From Pantoea sp. At-9b (GTDB taxonomy: Bacteria > Pseudomonadota > Gammaproteobacteria > Enterobacterales > Enterobacteriaceae), in contig NC_014837.1 of NCBI RefSeq assembly GCF_000175935.2, positions 3,844,001 to 3,908,000 of the forward strand: a stretch of 64,000 nt of DNA, in the 5' to 3' direction. A program made the translations under genes and the position numbers. Positions 45,939 to 57,670 of this stretch are shown in pieces. The notes under the pieces are model-generated. The model saw nothing but the letters and a program-made list of their open reading frames with translations, did no database searches and was not told the origin of the DNA. The first letter of the stretch is position 1. Every line of letters starts with the position of its first letter.

Positions 45939-48377
45939 TCAGGCTTCGCTGGTTTTTTTCTTCGCCGCACGCTTCGCCTTCGTGGCGGCGGCGATTTTAC
46001 GGGTTTTTTCCGAGACTTTTTTGCTTTTTTTCTCGCTTTTGGCTTTCGCAGGTTTTTTCTTGTCACTGCGGAAAGCGGCATCTGGCTCGAAATTCACGTT
46101 TTTACCGGCATCACGGCGACGCTTCGCCGGTGGTTTAGCGCCGCGTTTCTCGCGCTCGCGGGCGGTTTTACCCTCACCCCGCGGCACACGCTTGCTGGAA
46201 ATCAGCGCGAAGTCGATTTTGCGTTCATCCATGTGTACCGCTTCAACCCGCACTTCTACCGCATCACCGAGACGATAAGTACGCCCGCCGGACTCGCCGA
46301 TCAGACGCTGCCCCACCGGATCAAAGCGGTAGTAATCATTATCCAGCGATGACACGTGCACCAGACCATCAATAAACAGATCGTTGAGGCGCACGAAGAA
46401 ACCAAAGCCAGTCACGCTGGAGATCACGCCGTTGAAGACATTACCCACCTGATCCTGCATAAAGTCGCATTTCAGCCAGTCGGCAACATCGCGGGTCGCT
46501 TCATCCGCACGGCGCTCAGTCATGGAGCAGTGCTGACCGAGTTGCAACATCTGCTGCATATCGTAGTGATAACCGCCGGTAGCGGTGGTGTTGCCTTTCT
46601 CTTCGCCCTGCTCTTTCGCCAGCAGATATTTGATGGCGCGGTGCAGTAGCAGATCCGGATAGCGACGAATCGGCGAGGTAAAGTGTGCATACGACGCCAG
46701 CGCCAGGCCAAAGTGGCCGCGGTTTTCCGGGTCGTACACCGCTTGTTTCATTGAGCGCAGCAGCATGGTTTGCAGCATTTCCGCATCCGGTCGGTCGGCG
46801 ATCTGCGTCAGCAACTCAGCATAATCGATCGGCTGCGGTTTGCTGCCACCCGGCAGGCTCAGGCCCAGCTCGTTGAGCACGGTACGGAAACTGGTGATGC
46901 TATCATCGCTGGGACGATCGTGATCGCGGAACAGCGCCGGTTCTTCATTCTTCTCCACAAAGCGCGCTGAGGCGATGTTCGCGAGAATCATGCACTCTTC
47001 AATCAGCTTGTGCGCATCATTACGGACCGTGCGCTCAACCCGCTCAATACGACGATCGGCGTTGAAGATAAACTTGGCTTCTTCGGTTTCAAACGAAATC
47101 CCGCCACGCTGCTCGCGCGCCTGCTCCAGCACCTGATACATGCGGTGCAACTCTTCAAGGTGTTTCACCAGTGGCGCATATTGTTCACGCAGCTCCGGGT
47201 TACCTTGCAGAATATTCCACACTTTGGTGTAGGTCAGACGGGCGTGTGAATTCATCACCGCTTCGTAGTGTTTATAACCGGTGAGCTTGCCGGTGGCAGA
47301 GATGGTCATTTCACACACCATACACAGGCGATCGACCTGCGGGTTTAGTGAACACAGACCATTTGACAGCACTTCCGGCAGCATTGGGACGACCTGCGAT
47401 GGGAAATAGACCGAGGTGCCACGCTGGTGCGCTTCATTGTCCAGCGCGGTGCCCGGGCGCACGTAGTAGCTGACATCCGCAATCGCCACCCATAAGCGCC
47501 AGCCGCCACCGCGTTTTTTCTCGCAGTAGACCGCATCGTCGAAATCGCGTGCATCTTCGCCATCAATGGTGACTAACGGCAGTTGGCGCAGATCGACGCG
47601 GCCTTTCTTCGCCTCTTCCGGGACGTCTTCTTTCAGTTTGGCGATCTGCTTTTCTACCGCTTCCGGCCAAACATGGGGGATTTCATGGGTGCGCAGCGCC
47701 ATATCGACAGCCAGGCCGGTGCCCATATTGTCGCCCAGCACTTCGGTGACTTTACCCAAGGCTTTGGTACGACGTGTCGGACGCTGGGTGATCTCCACCA
47801 CCACCACAGAACCCATACGCGCGTTCAGCGTCTGATCTTGCGGGATGAGGATATCAAAGCTCAGACGGCTGTCGTCCGGCACGACAAAGCCCGCGCCAGC
47901 ATCGGTGAAGTAGCGACCGACAATCTGGCTGTTACGCGGTTCGAGCACACGTACTACGCGCGCCTCGCGGCGACCTTTACGATCCGCACCGCCAGGCTGC
48001 GCCAGAATGACATCGCCATGCAGGCAGAGCTTCAACTGCTCAGCGGAGAGGTAGAAATCATCTTTCTGCCCTTCCACGCGCAGGAAGCCATAGCCATCCC
48101 GGTGGCCAATCACTTTGCCGCGTAGCAGATCGAGGCGTTCCGGCAGGGCGTAACATTGGCGACGCGTAAAGATCAGTTGCCCATCGCGCTCCATCGCCCG
48201 CAGGCGACGGCGCAGTGCTTCCAGCTGCTCTTCGCTGCTGATGTTGAGTTCCTGCGCGATTTCATCACGGTTGGCAGGCTTTTCACGCTTTTCTAATAGC
48301 GCCAGGATAAATTCCCGACTGGGGATCGGGTTTTCATATTTTTCAGCTTCTCTTTCCTGAAAAGGGTCTTTTGACAT
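45939..48377 (-). CDS. rnr: Ribonuclease R
   Basis: 3'-to-5' exoribonuclease of the RNB family that degrades structured RNA, tmRNA-tagged messages and defective rRNA. The start at 48377 ([20 protein letters not shown]) has AGGAACC upstream and gives 812 residues (E. coli 813). Order: winged-helix domain (about 20-90), two cold-shock domains (about 90-240), the RNB catalytic domain (about 260-590, metal site [20 protein letters not shown]), S1 (about 645-725) and a Lys-rich tail ending AAKKKTSEA. It lies downstream of nsrR, as in E. coli. Confidence 0.97.
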   Translation of the reverse strand: MSKDPFQEREAEKYENPIPSREFILALLEKREKPANRDEIAQELNISSEEQLEALRRRLRAMERDGQLIFTRRQCYALPERLDLLRGKVIGHRDGYGFLRVEGQKDDFYLSAEQLKLCLHGDVILAQPGGADRKGRREARVVRVLEPRNSQIVGRYFTDAGAGFVVPDDSRLSFDILIPQDQTLNARMGSVVVVEITQRPTRRTKALGKVTEVLGDNMGTGLAVDMALRTHEIPHVWPEAVEKQIAKLKEDVPEEAKKGRVDLRQLPLVTIDGEDARDFDDAVYCEKKRGGGWRLWVAIADVSYYVRPGTALDNEAHQRGTSVYFPSQVVPMLPEVLSNGLCSLNPQVDRLCMVCEMTISATGKLTGYKHYEAVMNSHARLTYTKVWNILQGNPELREQYAPLVKHLEELHRMYQVLEQAREQRGGISFETEEAKFIFNADRRIERVERTVRNDAHKLIEECMILANIASARFVEKNEEPALFRDHDRPSDDSITSFRTVLNELGLSLPGGSKPQPIDYAELLTQIADRPDAEMLQTMLLRSMKQAVYDPENRGHFGLALASYAHFTSPIRRYPDLLLHRAIKYLLAKEQGEEKGNTTATGGYHYDMQQMLQLGQHCSMTERRADEATRDVADWLKCDFMQDQVGNVFNGVISSVTGFGFFVRLNDLFIDGLVHVSSLDNDYYRFDPVGQRLIGESGGRTYRLGDAVEVRVEAVHMDERKIDFALISSKRVPRGEGKTAREREKRGAKPPAKRRRDAGKNVNFEPDAAFRSDKKKPAKAKSEKKSKKVSEKTRKIAAATKAKRAAKKKTSEA

Positions 48378-48393
48378 TACGGTTCCTCCGATG

Positions 48394-48837
48394 TCATTTT
48401 TGATGGATTGCCACCGGCGGTTCGGACAATAAAATTTGGTACAAAGAGTCGTTGCCTTTGACAAGATCGGCTAGCGTGTAATTGTCCAGTTCCCTGAGGA
48501 ATAACTGGACCGCATCGTTCAGGGCTTTACGCAAGCGACAGGCTGGCGTAATTGAACACTCATTACAATTAACCAATTGTAATGGCTCCATTTTTCTTAC
48601 AACGTCGCCAATGACTATTTTTTCCGGGTCCATGCCTAAACGAATTCCGCCGTTTTTACCGCGCGTTGCGGCCACGAACCCGGCCCGGCTGAGCTGGTTG
48701 ATGATTTTGACCATGTGATTGCGCGACACCCCGTAGGTATCGGTCACTTCGGTAATGTTGGTCTGTGTGCCTTCCGGCAACGTCGCCATATATATCAGGG
48801 CGCGCAGACCGTAATCAGTAAAACTTGTAAGCTGCAC
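48394..48837 (-). CDS. nsrR: Nitric-oxide-sensing repressor NsrR
   Basis: Rrf2-family repressor whose [4Fe-4S] cluster reacts with nitric oxide and releases genes such as hmp. It has 147 residues (E. coli 141). The winged helix covers about 1-60 ([19 protein letters not shown]). Cluster cysteines are C91, C94 and C100 in [15 protein letters not shown]. The first two are two residues apart, where E. coli NsrR has four between them (C91/C96/C102). The C-terminus is a few residues longer than in E. coli. It is followed 16 bp later by rnr. Confidence 0.93.
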   Translation of the reverse strand: MQLTSFTDYGLRALIYMATLPEGTQTNITEVTDTYGVSRNHMVKIINQLSRAGFVAATRGKNGGIRLGMDPEKIVIGDVVRKMEPLQLVNCNECSITPACRLRKALNDAVQLFLRELDNYTLADLVKGNDSLYQILLSEPPVAIHQK

Positions 48838-49000
48838 ATTTACCTCAGTGAATCATCAGATGTTATTGTTATGCGCCAGCAGGCGTGGTGTTTAATTATG
48901 ATGATAAACCAGTGCGTGAAGGCCGGTGCGTTTTTTTCAGGCAACTATCGATATTTGCAAGAAAAAATGGTGTGAGCGGAGTCAAAGAGCAGATAAACAG

Positions 49001-49021
49001 AGGCCGGACTGAGTCCGGCCT
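49001..49021 (-). terminator. purA terminator
   Basis: AGGCCGGAC-tga-GTCCGGCCT, seven bases after the purA stop on the minus strand, with a modest T-rich tail (CTGTTTAT). Confidence 0.65.
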
Positions 49022-49028
49022 GAGGGGA

Positions 49029-50348
<1,320 letters not shown>

Positions 50349-50393
50349 TTAAAAATGGATTCTACCACCTGATTTTCTCTCTTTCAGCTCTTT

Positions 50394-50409
50394 TAGCATA
50401 CGATTGCGT
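50394..50409 (-). promoter_or_regulatory. Candidate PurR box upstream of purA
   Basis: On the minus strand ACGCAATCGTATGCTA matches the PurR consensus at 12 of 16 positions, including the ACGCAAnCGT core. E. coli purA is also under PurR control. Confidence 0.6.
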
Positions 50410-50480
50410 GGTTTTTTGCCTGAGTTTTGATCGATACAACATGTTGGGGAGAAATCTGCGCTAAGGCACAATTCTGTGCG

Positions 50481-50683
50481 CTAATTTAGCTCGCATGCAC
50501 GCTGACCATGTAATAAATCACCACGCCAGCCACCACCAGACCGCCGCCAAAACGATGTAACAAACGATCCGGCATCTGCGCCATTGCGAGGATCATGCGC
50601 CGCCAGATGCGCGGTAAAAACATCGGCCCCAGCCCTTCCAGAACCAGCACCAACGCCAGTGCCATCCAGATGGTTGTGTTCAT
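50481..50683 (-). CDS. yjeT: YjeT, DUF2065 inner-membrane protein
   Basis: Small membrane protein of about 65 residues with two hydrophobic helices (about 4-20 and 45-62) and no known function. It matches E. coli YjeT: MNTTIWMALALVLVLEGLGP, then FGGGLVVAGVVIYYMV. Three ATG codons lie in tandem (50689, 50686, 50683); the last has the best spacing from GGGGAA and fits the E. coli start. It lies between hflC and purA, after the hflC terminator. Confidence 0.9.
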
Positions 50684-50700
50684 CATCATTTCCCCAAAAA

Positions 50701-50724
50701 AAGGCCGACATCATTGTCGGCCTT
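50701..50724 (-). terminator. hflC terminator
   Basis: On the minus strand AAGGCCGAC-aatgat-GTCGGCCTT is followed by TTTTTTT, 17 bp after the hflC stop. It ends the long nnr-to-hflC transcription unit. Confidence 0.92.
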
Positions 50725-50740
50725 AGCTTTATATCAGTTA

Positions 50741-51745
50741 TTAACGCGTGGCGTTAGAGGGCGCTTTCATATAGCGGAAGAAATCGCTATCCGGGCTCAA
50801 AACCAGAATATCCTGATTATCGGCAAAGCTGTTCTCATACGCACGCAGGCTACGGATAAAGGCGTAGAAATCCGGATCCTGACTGAACGCATCGGCAAAC
50901 AGTTTCGCCGCTTCAGCATCCCCTTCACCGCGAGTAATCAGGGCTTCACGCTGCGCTTCAGCCAGTGTACGGGTTACCTGGTAATCCGCCTGAGCACGCA
51001 GTTTTTCCGCCTCTTCCTGACCTTGTGAACGCTGGCTACGCGCGACCGCTTCACGCTCGGCGCGCATACGGTTGTAGATCGCATCAGACACCTCAGCCGG
51101 CAGGTTGATTTGCTTAATCCGCACGTCAACCACTTCAATGCCGAGCGCCGCCATACTGTTCGGATTCGGTGCCGGTTCGTTGCTGTTGGTTTCGCGCTCC
51201 ACACGTGCTGCCGCATTGGCAATCGCATCGTCAGCGGCTGGCGTCTGAACTTCGTCATCGTTGCCAGCACTACCGGTGTTCAGCGCATCGCGGACATCGG
51301 TGGTCAAGCGGCCACGTGAGTCAGTCACGATGTCTTTCACATCCAGACGTCCCATTTCAGAACGCAGACGGTCACTGAATTTACGTTTCAGCAGCACTTC
51401 AGCCTGCGAAACGTCACCCCCACCCGTTGCCAGGTAGTAACGGCTGAAGTCGCTGATACGCCATTTGATGTAGGAATCAACGATCAGATCTTTTTTCTCT
51501 TTGGTGACAAAACGATCTGCCTGGTTGTCCATGGTCTGAATGCGTGCGTCCAGCGATTTCACGGTTTCAATAAACGGAATCTTGAAATGCAGGCCCGGTG
51601 CGTACACCAGCGGTTTGTTTTCGCTATCACGCAGAACCTTGCCGAAACGCAGCACGATGCCGCGCTGACCTTCCTGCACCACGAACAGTGACGCGTACAG
51701 CGCCACCAGCACGACAATAACTACGGCGATAATTGGCTTACGCAT
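50741..51745 (-). CDS. hflC: FtsH regulator HflC
   Basis: Band-7/SPFH inner-membrane protein that forms, with HflK, a large cage around the FtsH protease and controls its access to substrates. It has 334 residues, as in E. coli. The N-terminal signal anchor is about 5-22 (IAVVIVVLVALYASLFVV). The SPFH domain follows with VLRFGKVLRDSENKPLVYAP near 31-50. A long coiled-coil (RAEREAVARSQRSQGQEEAEKLRA near 230-253) and a C-terminal cap complete the chain. It starts 3 bp after the hflK stop. Confidence 0.97.
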   Translation of the reverse strand: MRKPIIAVVIVVLVALYASLFVVQEGQRGIVLRFGKVLRDSENKPLVYAPGLHFKIPFIETVKSLDARIQTMDNQADRFVTKEKKDLIVDSYIKWRISDFSRYYLATGGGDVSQAEVLLKRKFSDRLRSEMGRLDVKDIVTDSRGRLTTDVRDALNTGSAGNDDEVQTPAADDAIANAAARVERETNSNEPAPNPNSMAALGIEVVDVRIKQINLPAEVSDAIYNRMRAEREAVARSQRSQGQEEAEKLRAQADYQVTRTLAEAQREALITRGEGDAEAAKLFADAFSQDPDFYAFIRSLRAYENSFADNQDILVLSPDSDFFRYMKAPSNATR

Positions 51746-51748
51746 CGA

Positions 51749-52987
51749 TTATTCCCTCCCCAGACGCTGGGTATCGTTACGCAGCGCATTAGCGCGACGC
51801 TGATCCATGATGCTGCTCGGACTGTACGATGACGTGTCGCTGCTGCTGGCGTTGCTATCCGCAGGTGGCAACTTCATCAAGTCGGTATTTTTCTGACCGG
51901 TTTGACCCGCTACGGGCTGACCGCCACGCATCAATTGATCCAGCGGCAGTACCATCAGGTTATTGCTACGGTCGCTAACCAGTACTTTGCGAGTATGGCT
52001 GAGCACGCGTTCCATACTTTCGATGTAGAGACGCTCTTTAGTGATCTGCGGAGCCGCCTTATATTCCGGCAGCATGAGCGCAAAACGCGCCACTTCACCT
52101 TGCGCTTCTAGCACGGTGCGCGCTTTGTAAGCCCGCGACTCTTCAAGAATACGCTGTGCCTGACCATTAGCCCGTGGCTGGACTTCGTTGGCATAGGCTT
52201 CCGCTTCACGCACGTACTGCTCGCGGTTTTCACGTGCCGCGATCGCATCGTCAAACGAGGCTTTCACCTCTTCCGGTGGACGAGCCGCCTGGAAGTTCAC
52301 GTCGAGCAGCGTAATCCCCATGTTGTACGGACGAATGGTTTCGTCAATTTCACGCTGGGTTTCACTACGCACCACGGTACGGCCTTCCGTCAGGATGCGG
52401 TCCATGGTGGAACGACCAATGACGCCACGCAGTGCACTGTCCGTTGCCTGACGCAGACTATCGTCAGCACTGGTCACGGCAAACAGATAACGCTCCGGAT
52501 CGGTGACACGATACTGCACGTTCATTTCCACGCGCACGACGTTCTCGTCCGAGGTCAGCATCACGCCAGAAGCAGCGAGTTCACGCACGGCTTCCACGTT
52601 GACCGCCTGGACATGATCGATAAAAGTCGGTTTCCAGTTGAGACCCGGCTCCACCAGATGACTAAATTTACCGAAGCGGGTGACGACGCCACGCTCCGCT
52701 TCTTTGATGGTGTAGAATCCGCTGGCCGCCCAGATAATTACTGCCGCAGCGGCAACAATGCCAACCAATTTGCCACCGCTACCACCGCTGCGCTGGCCGC
52801 TGTTGTCACTCTGTTTGCCACCGCCCAGTCCACCGAGTTTTTTACTCAGTTTACGGAAGATATCATCCAGATCAGGTGGTCCTTGATCGCGACCTCCTTT
52901 GTTTCCCCCAGAGTTGCCGCCTTGATTATTGCTGCTTCCCCACGGGTCGCGGTCCTGTCCGTTATTACCGGGCTGATTCCACGCCAT
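51749..52987 (-). CDS. hflK: FtsH regulator HflK
   Basis: SPFH-domain partner of HflC in the FtsH-HflKC complex. The start at 52987 (MAWNQPGNNGQDRDPW) matches E. coli and gives 412 residues (E. coli 419). A Gly/Asn-rich cytosolic N-terminus of about 70 residues comes before the single membrane helix (LVGIVAAAAVIIWAASGFY, about 73-91). The SPFH domain and coiled-coil follow (REQYVREAEAYANEVQPRAN near 255-274). It lies directly before hflC and after hflX. Confidence 0.97.
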   Translation of the reverse strand: MAWNQPGNNGQDRDPWGSSNNQGGNSGGNKGGRDQGPPDLDDIFRKLSKKLGGLGGGKQSDNSGQRSGGSGGKLVGIVAAAAVIIWAASGFYTIKEAERGVVTRFGKFSHLVEPGLNWKPTFIDHVQAVNVEAVRELAASGVMLTSDENVVRVEMNVQYRVTDPERYLFAVTSADDSLRQATDSALRGVIGRSTMDRILTEGRTVVRSETQREIDETIRPYNMGITLLDVNFQAARPPEEVKASFDDAIAARENREQYVREAEAYANEVQPRANGQAQRILEESRAYKARTVLEAQGEVARFALMLPEYKAAPQITKERLYIESMERVLSHTRKVLVSDRSNNLMVLPLDQLMRGGQPVAGQTGQKNTDLMKLPPADSNASSSDTSSYSPSSIMDQRRANALRNDTQRLGRE

Positions 52988-53067
52988 GTCTCTACTCCAT
53001 TTATTGTATTTACGTTTTACCTGGCAGCCGATGATCTGGCTTTTACGGTAAATGAGTTGGGCAACGG

Positions 53068-54348
53068 TCAAACAATATAACTGGCTAGCGACGGCTCTTG
53101 TTTACACAGACGACGCCAGTCCACAATCGGCATTCGTACATGTAAACCTACACTGCCATCATCTTCATTCCATTCTTTCTCAATCGCCTGTAGCTGGTAG
53201 AAGCGACTGCGCAGACGCCCGGCTTCTGGTGGCAAACGCAGATCATACTGCGCGATTTCACCGGCCAGACGTTCTGAAAGTGCCTGCCACAATAATGGCA
53301 GACCGACCCCGGTCTGCGCCGACAGCCAGACACGAATCGGTTTATTCTCTTCATCACGATCAATACGTGGCACAAAACCGTCCAACATATCGATCTTGTT
53401 CATGATCAGCAGGGTTGGAATTTCATCGGCTTCAATCTCTGCCAACACTTCGTTAACCGCCTCGATGTTGTCATTGACGCGTAAATCAGCGGCATCAATC
53501 ACATGCATCAGTAAGGTAGCCTGACGTGTTTCCTGCAATGTTGCCTTAAATGCAGCCACCAAATCGTGAGGCAGGTGACGAATAAAACCTACCGTGTCGG
53601 CCAACACCACTTCGCCCACATCCGCCACATTAAGACGGCGTAAGGTAGGGTCCAGCGTTGCAAACAGCTGATCCGCAGCATAAACATCCGCAGACGTGAT
53701 GGCGTTAAACAGGGTGGATTTACCGGCGTTGGTGTAGCCCACCAGCGATACGGTTGGCACATCCGCTTTGGCGCGCGCCTGGCGTCCCTGTTCACGCTGT
53801 TTTTCCACGCGCTCAAGACGGGAAAGGATCAGGCTGATACGGTTACGCAGCAAACGACGGTCCGTTTCCAGCTGGGTTTCACCCGGACCACGCAAACCGA
53901 TACCGCCTTTCTGACGCTCCAGGTGCGTCCAGCCACGAACCAGGCGTGTTGCCAGATGGCGTAGCTGTGCCAGCTCGACCTGCAATTTACCCTCATGGGT
54001 GCGGGCGCGCTGAGCAAAAATATCAAGAATTAAGCCGGTGCGATCGACAACGCGACATTCGCACAGCCGCTCAAGGTTTCGTTCCTGAGCAGGGGATAAG
54101 GCATGATCGAATAAAACGACCGATGCTCCACTCGCTTTCACCGCATCGGCAATTTCAACTGCCTTTCCTTCACCGACAAAATATTTGGGATGTGGCGCTT
54201 TACGACTGCCAGTAATTACCTGCAGCGCTTCGACGCCCGCAGAAGAGACAAGAGTTTCAAACTCCTGCAAATCTTCCAGCTCTTTGTCTTGGGAGAACCA
54301 GATGTGTACCAGTACGGCCTGCTCACCGGCATCATAACGGTCAAACAA
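53068..54348 (-). CDS. hflX: Ribosome-associated GTPase HflX
   Basis: GTPase that binds the ribosomal E site and splits stalled 70S ribosomes, notably under heat stress. It has 426 residues, as in E. coli. The N-terminal HflX domain (about 1-190) contains [10 protein letters not shown] near 155-164. The GTPase domain has G1 [13 protein letters not shown] near 204-216, G3 [10 protein letters not shown] near 250-259 and G4 NKID near 318-321. It lies between hfq and hflK in the conserved order. Confidence 0.97.
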   Translation of the reverse strand: MFDRYDAGEQAVLVHIWFSQDKELEDLQEFETLVSSAGVEALQVITGSRKAPHPKYFVGEGKAVEIADAVKASGASVVLFDHALSPAQERNLERLCECRVVDRTGLILDIFAQRARTHEGKLQVELAQLRHLATRLVRGWTHLERQKGGIGLRGPGETQLETDRRLLRNRISLILSRLERVEKQREQGRQARAKADVPTVSLVGYTNAGKSTLFNAITSADVYAADQLFATLDPTLRRLNVADVGEVVLADTVGFIRHLPHDLVAAFKATLQETRQATLLMHVIDAADLRVNDNIEAVNEVLAEIEADEIPTLLIMNKIDMLDGFVPRIDRDEENKPIRVWLSAQTGVGLPLLWQALSERLAGEIAQYDLRLPPEAGRLRSRFYQLQAIEKEWNEDDGSVGLHVRMPIVDWRRLCKQEPSLASYIV

Positions 54349-54428
54349 GCTATAACCTCGCTAAAATAAATAACCAGGACGGGAAAACGGTCTCGCTCTC
54401 CAGCCCTGGCTTCACGGCAACACAAAAA

Positions 54429-54740
54429 TTATTCTGCGTTATCGCCGTCTTGTTGTGGCTGCGACTGAGCGGCCTGGTTGCTTCCGCCGTGGTGGTAATT
54501 GCTGCTTCCGCCCGTCGCATTGTTGCTATGGTGCGATACCGGACGTGAAGGAACCACTGTAGAGATGGCGTGCTTGTACACCATCTGGCTAACCGTGTTT
54601 TTTAACAGAATAACGAACTGATCGAAGGATTCAATCTGCCCTTGCAGCTTAATACCATTCACCAAATAGATCGAAACCGGTACACGTTCACGACGCAGTG
54701 CGTTCAAAAACGGGTCTTGTAATGATTGCCCCTTAGCCAT
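54429..54740 (-). CDS. hfq: RNA chaperone Hfq
   Basis: Hexameric Sm-like RNA chaperone that pairs small RNAs with their target messages. It has 103 residues (E. coli 102). The Sm core is fully conserved: [20 protein letters not shown] at about 5-24 (proximal and rim sites), [15 protein letters not shown] and [14 protein letters not shown] near 55-68. The C-terminal tail is His/Asn/Gly/Gln-rich ([17 protein letters not shown]) and ends DGDNAE, keeping the acidic tip. It lies between miaA and hflX. Confidence 0.99.
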   Translation of the reverse strand: MAKGQSLQDPFLNALRRERVPVSIYLVNGIKLQGQIESFDQFVILLKNTVSQMVYKHAISTVVPSRPVSHHSNNATGGSSNYHHGGSNQAAQSQPQQDGDNAE

Positions 54741-54842
54741 TCTATCTTTTCCTTATATGCTTGTTGTTTGTTACTTTTTGAACCGTGGTTCAGAAAAACT
54801 GCGTAAAAAATTTGCGCACGATAACGGATCAATTGTACACAA

Positions 54843-55793
54843 TCATCCCTGCTTCGCACTAACAACCTGAAGCACCGCATTACGCGCTAAATCTGGCTCG
54901 TCACTGTCTAACCAGTGCACGTCAGGCCAGCCACGTAACCAAGTCATCTGGCGTTTCGCGAGCTGCCGGGTTGCGCAAATTCCCCGATAAACCATTTCGT
55001 TGTAATCGATTTCGCCAGTGAGGTAAGACCACATTTGACGATAACCAACACAGCGAATGGAAGGCATATCCGTATGCAAATCACCTCGTGCAAACAGAGC
55101 GCGAGCCTCCGCTTCAAATCCTGACGCCAGCATCTGGTTGTAACGCAACGCAATGCGTTGATGTAGCACTTCGCGGTTCGCCGGAGCGATTGCGAACTGA
55201 TACACGTCGTAGGGTAACGCTTCACCGGATGTTTTTGTCAGTTCCGTTAAAGTTTTACCCGAAATAAAAAAAACTTCCAGTGCTCGCGAAAGTCTCTGCG
55301 GATCATTCGGATGAATACGACCACCGGCGACCGGATCGATTTCACACAGCTGGCGGTGCAAGGCGTCCCAACCTTTCTCCGCCGCCATTTGCTCTATCCG
55401 CTGACGCACGTCCGGATCGGCCGAGGGCAGCGGCGACAATCCTTCAAGCAACGCCTTGAAGTAGAGCATGGTTCCACCAACAAGCAACGGAATCTTACCC
55501 CTTTGGGTGATTTCCGCCATTTCTGCCAACGCATCACGACGAAACTCGGCAGCGGAATACGCCTCCGCCGGGTCGCGAATGTCCAGCAAACGATGGGGTG
55601 CCTGCGCTAACTCCTCTTCGGACGGCTTCGCCGTGCCAATATCCATCCCGCGATAGATTAAGGCAGAGTCAACGCTAATAAGTTCCACCGGAAGATGCTG
55701 ACGCAATGAAATTGCCAGCGCCGTCTTACCGGAGGCTGTCGGGCCCATCAAAAAAATTGCCTTAGGCCGGCTAGCCTGGTTCTGTTCACTCAT
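54843..55793 (-). CDS. miaA: tRNA dimethylallyltransferase MiaA
   Basis: Adds the dimethylallyl group to A37 of tRNAs reading UNN codons, the first step to ms2i6A37. It has 316 residues, as in E. coli. The P-loop-like substrate site is [14 protein letters not shown] near 17-30, followed by [19 protein letters not shown] near 38-56. [20 protein letters not shown] is near 103-122 and [14 protein letters not shown] near 280-293. Its ATG overlaps the mutL stop by 8 bp, so translation is coupled to mutL. Confidence 0.98.
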   Translation of the reverse strand: MSEQNQASRPKAIFLMGPTASGKTALAISLRQHLPVELISVDSALIYRGMDIGTAKPSEEELAQAPHRLLDIRDPAEAYSAAEFRRDALAEMAEITQRGKIPLLVGGTMLYFKALLEGLSPLPSADPDVRQRIEQMAAEKGWDALHRQLCEIDPVAGGRIHPNDPQRLSRALEVFFISGKTLTELTKTSGEALPYDVYQFAIAPANREVLHQRIALRYNQMLASGFEAEARALFARGDLHTDMPSIRCVGYRQMWSYLTGEIDYNEMVYRGICATRQLAKRQMTWLRGWPDVHWLDSDEPDLARNAVLQVVSAKQG

Positions 55794-57627
55794 GCTTCAA
55801 CGCGTTAATCGCACTCTCAATCTCAACGGCCTGTAACAGACCAGATGGCGGTGACTTTAACAGTTGCGGGCATAGCCGTTCCAGCTCCGTCAGCAACGCA
55901 ATCGCCTGCGAGTGATTCCAGTGTGCGGCCTCTGCATCGTCACGACGAGCCAGCCACTGGGCCAGCGCGAATGCAGAAACCTCTTGCTGCCGGGCGAGAT
56001 AGCCTAACAGTTCTGGAATCAAGATTTGTAAATTTTGTGTTCGTAACGGTAAAGGCACGGCGCGGAGCGTCACATGCTGGCCTTCCCGTTGTAAATCAAT
56101 GCCCATTGCGGTTAACAACGCTGATTGTCGACCGATTACCGCCATCTCTTCTGCTGCAACTTTCAGCCTGACAGGGATCAGCAACGGTTGAGGTTTCAGC
56201 CCCTCTTCCCCTGGTTGTAACTGGGCCTGTTTTAGCCAGCGCGCCGCCACCGGTAAAGAGAGCAATTGCAGCGTGTCACCCCGTTCCAGCAAGGCGTAAC
56301 ATTGACGTATCACGCTCAGTACCCGCCCAAAACTCTGCGCATGCGCCGCCAGCGGCGTGGCACTTTCAGGCTTACGCACCGGTGCCGGATCCGCGGGCGT
56401 TTTGACCGGGGCCGGGGCACTGACCGGCGTTTGCATCAGTTTCTGATACGCCGCGCCTTCACGTGCACTGTAGGTCGGCTCTTGTGGCTGCCAGCCACCA
56501 CCTGACACACCGGAACGACGTAGCGTGGTCGCCGGTTGGGAAAAATGGTTGCTCCCCGCCGCCTGCCGATTCTCCGGCTGCCACTGTGGCGCGGGTTCTT
56601 CTGCATGGGCAAGAGGCAATTCGGCAGCACGGCTGGCCTGCAACGCGCTCATCACCCCTTGCCAGATAAAATCATGGACCAGACGTGACTGGTGAAAACG
56701 CACTTCGTGCTTGGCCGGATGGACATTAACATCCACCTGGTGCGGATCAATTTCCAGATAGAGCACGTAAGCCGGTTGCTGCTCGTCACCCAATTGCGTT
56801 TGATAAGCCTGGCGAATCGCATGGTTGATCAACTTATCGCGCATCATGCGGCCATTGACGTAGCAATATTGCAGATCCGTCACCTGACGTGAGCCAGCCG
56901 GGTCGGCCACCCAGCCACGCAGCGCTAAATCATCATGCTGCCAGTCAATCCTCAGCGCATGCTGCATAAAGGTGGTGCCGCAAATCGCCCCCAGTCGGCG
57001 CTCGCGCTGTGCATCCTGGCTCACGCCACGATACTGGCGCATCAGCTTGCCGTTATGACTGAGCGAAATCGCCACATCAAAGCGCGCCAGCGCAATACGC
57101 CGGATCACTTCATCAATATGGGTAAACTCCGTTTTTTCCGTGCGCATAAACTTGCGTCGAGCCGGGGTGTTGTAAAACAGATCGAGCACTTCCAGCGTAG
57201 TACCAACCGGATGCGCCGCCGGTTTTACCGTCACCGCCATGTCACGCCCTTCCGCGTAGGCTTGCCAGGCTTCGGTTTGTGCTTCAGTACGGGAGGTGAG
57301 CGTCAGGCGGGAAACCGAACTGATACTGGCGAGCGCTTCGCCACGAAAACCCAGACTGACAATGGCTTCAAGATCGTCCAGCGAGGCAATTTTGCTGGTT
57401 GCATGTCGCGCCAGCGCCATCGCCAGTTCGTCTTTAGCAATACCACAGCCGTTATCACGAATGCGGATTAACTTCGCGCCACCCTTCTCGATATCCACAT
57501 CAATACGTGTCGCACCGGCATCGAGACTGTTTTCCACCAGCTCTTTCACCACCGATGCCGGACGCTCCACCACTTCGCCTGCGGCAATTTGGTTTGCCAG
57601 CTGCGGCGGTAAAATTTGTATAGGCAT
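55786..57627 (-). CDS. mutL: DNA mismatch repair protein MutL
   Basis: GHKL-ATPase that links mismatch recognition by MutS to MutH and UvrD. The start at 57627 ([20 protein letters not shown]) gives 613 residues (E. coli 615). ATP-site motifs are [14 protein letters not shown] near 35-48, [13 protein letters not shown] near 56-68 and [17 protein letters not shown] near 92-108. A Pro-rich linker spans about 335-425. The C-terminal dimerisation domain follows; it lacks the endonuclease motif, as expected in species with MutH. It sits between amiB and miaA. Confidence 0.98.
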   Translation of the reverse strand: MPIQILPPQLANQIAAGEVVERPASVVKELVENSLDAGATRIDVDIEKGGAKLIRIRDNGCGIAKDELAMALARHATSKIASLDDLEAIVSLGFRGEALASISSVSRLTLTSRTEAQTEAWQAYAEGRDMAVTVKPAAHPVGTTLEVLDLFYNTPARRKFMRTEKTEFTHIDEVIRRIALARFDVAISLSHNGKLMRQYRGVSQDAQRERRLGAICGTTFMQHALRIDWQHDDLALRGWVADPAGSRQVTDLQYCYVNGRMMRDKLINHAIRQAYQTQLGDEQQPAYVLYLEIDPHQVDVNVHPAKHEVRFHQSRLVHDFIWQGVMSALQASRAAELPLAHAEEPAPQWQPENRQAAGSNHFSQPATTLRRSGVSGGGWQPQEPTYSAREGAAYQKLMQTPVSAPAPVKTPADPAPVRKPESATPLAAHAQSFGRVLSVIRQCYALLERGDTLQLLSLPVAARWLKQAQLQPGEEGLKPQPLLIPVRLKVAAEEMAVIGRQSALLTAMGIDLQREGQHVTLRAVPLPLRTQNLQILIPELLGYLARQQEVSAFALAQWLARRDDAEAAHWNHSQAIALLTELERLCPQLLKSPPSGLLQAVEIESAINALKHE

Positions 57628-57670
57628 GCTGATGATCCTTGTAGCTGGCTGGCCCACCCGGGGCCAGCAA

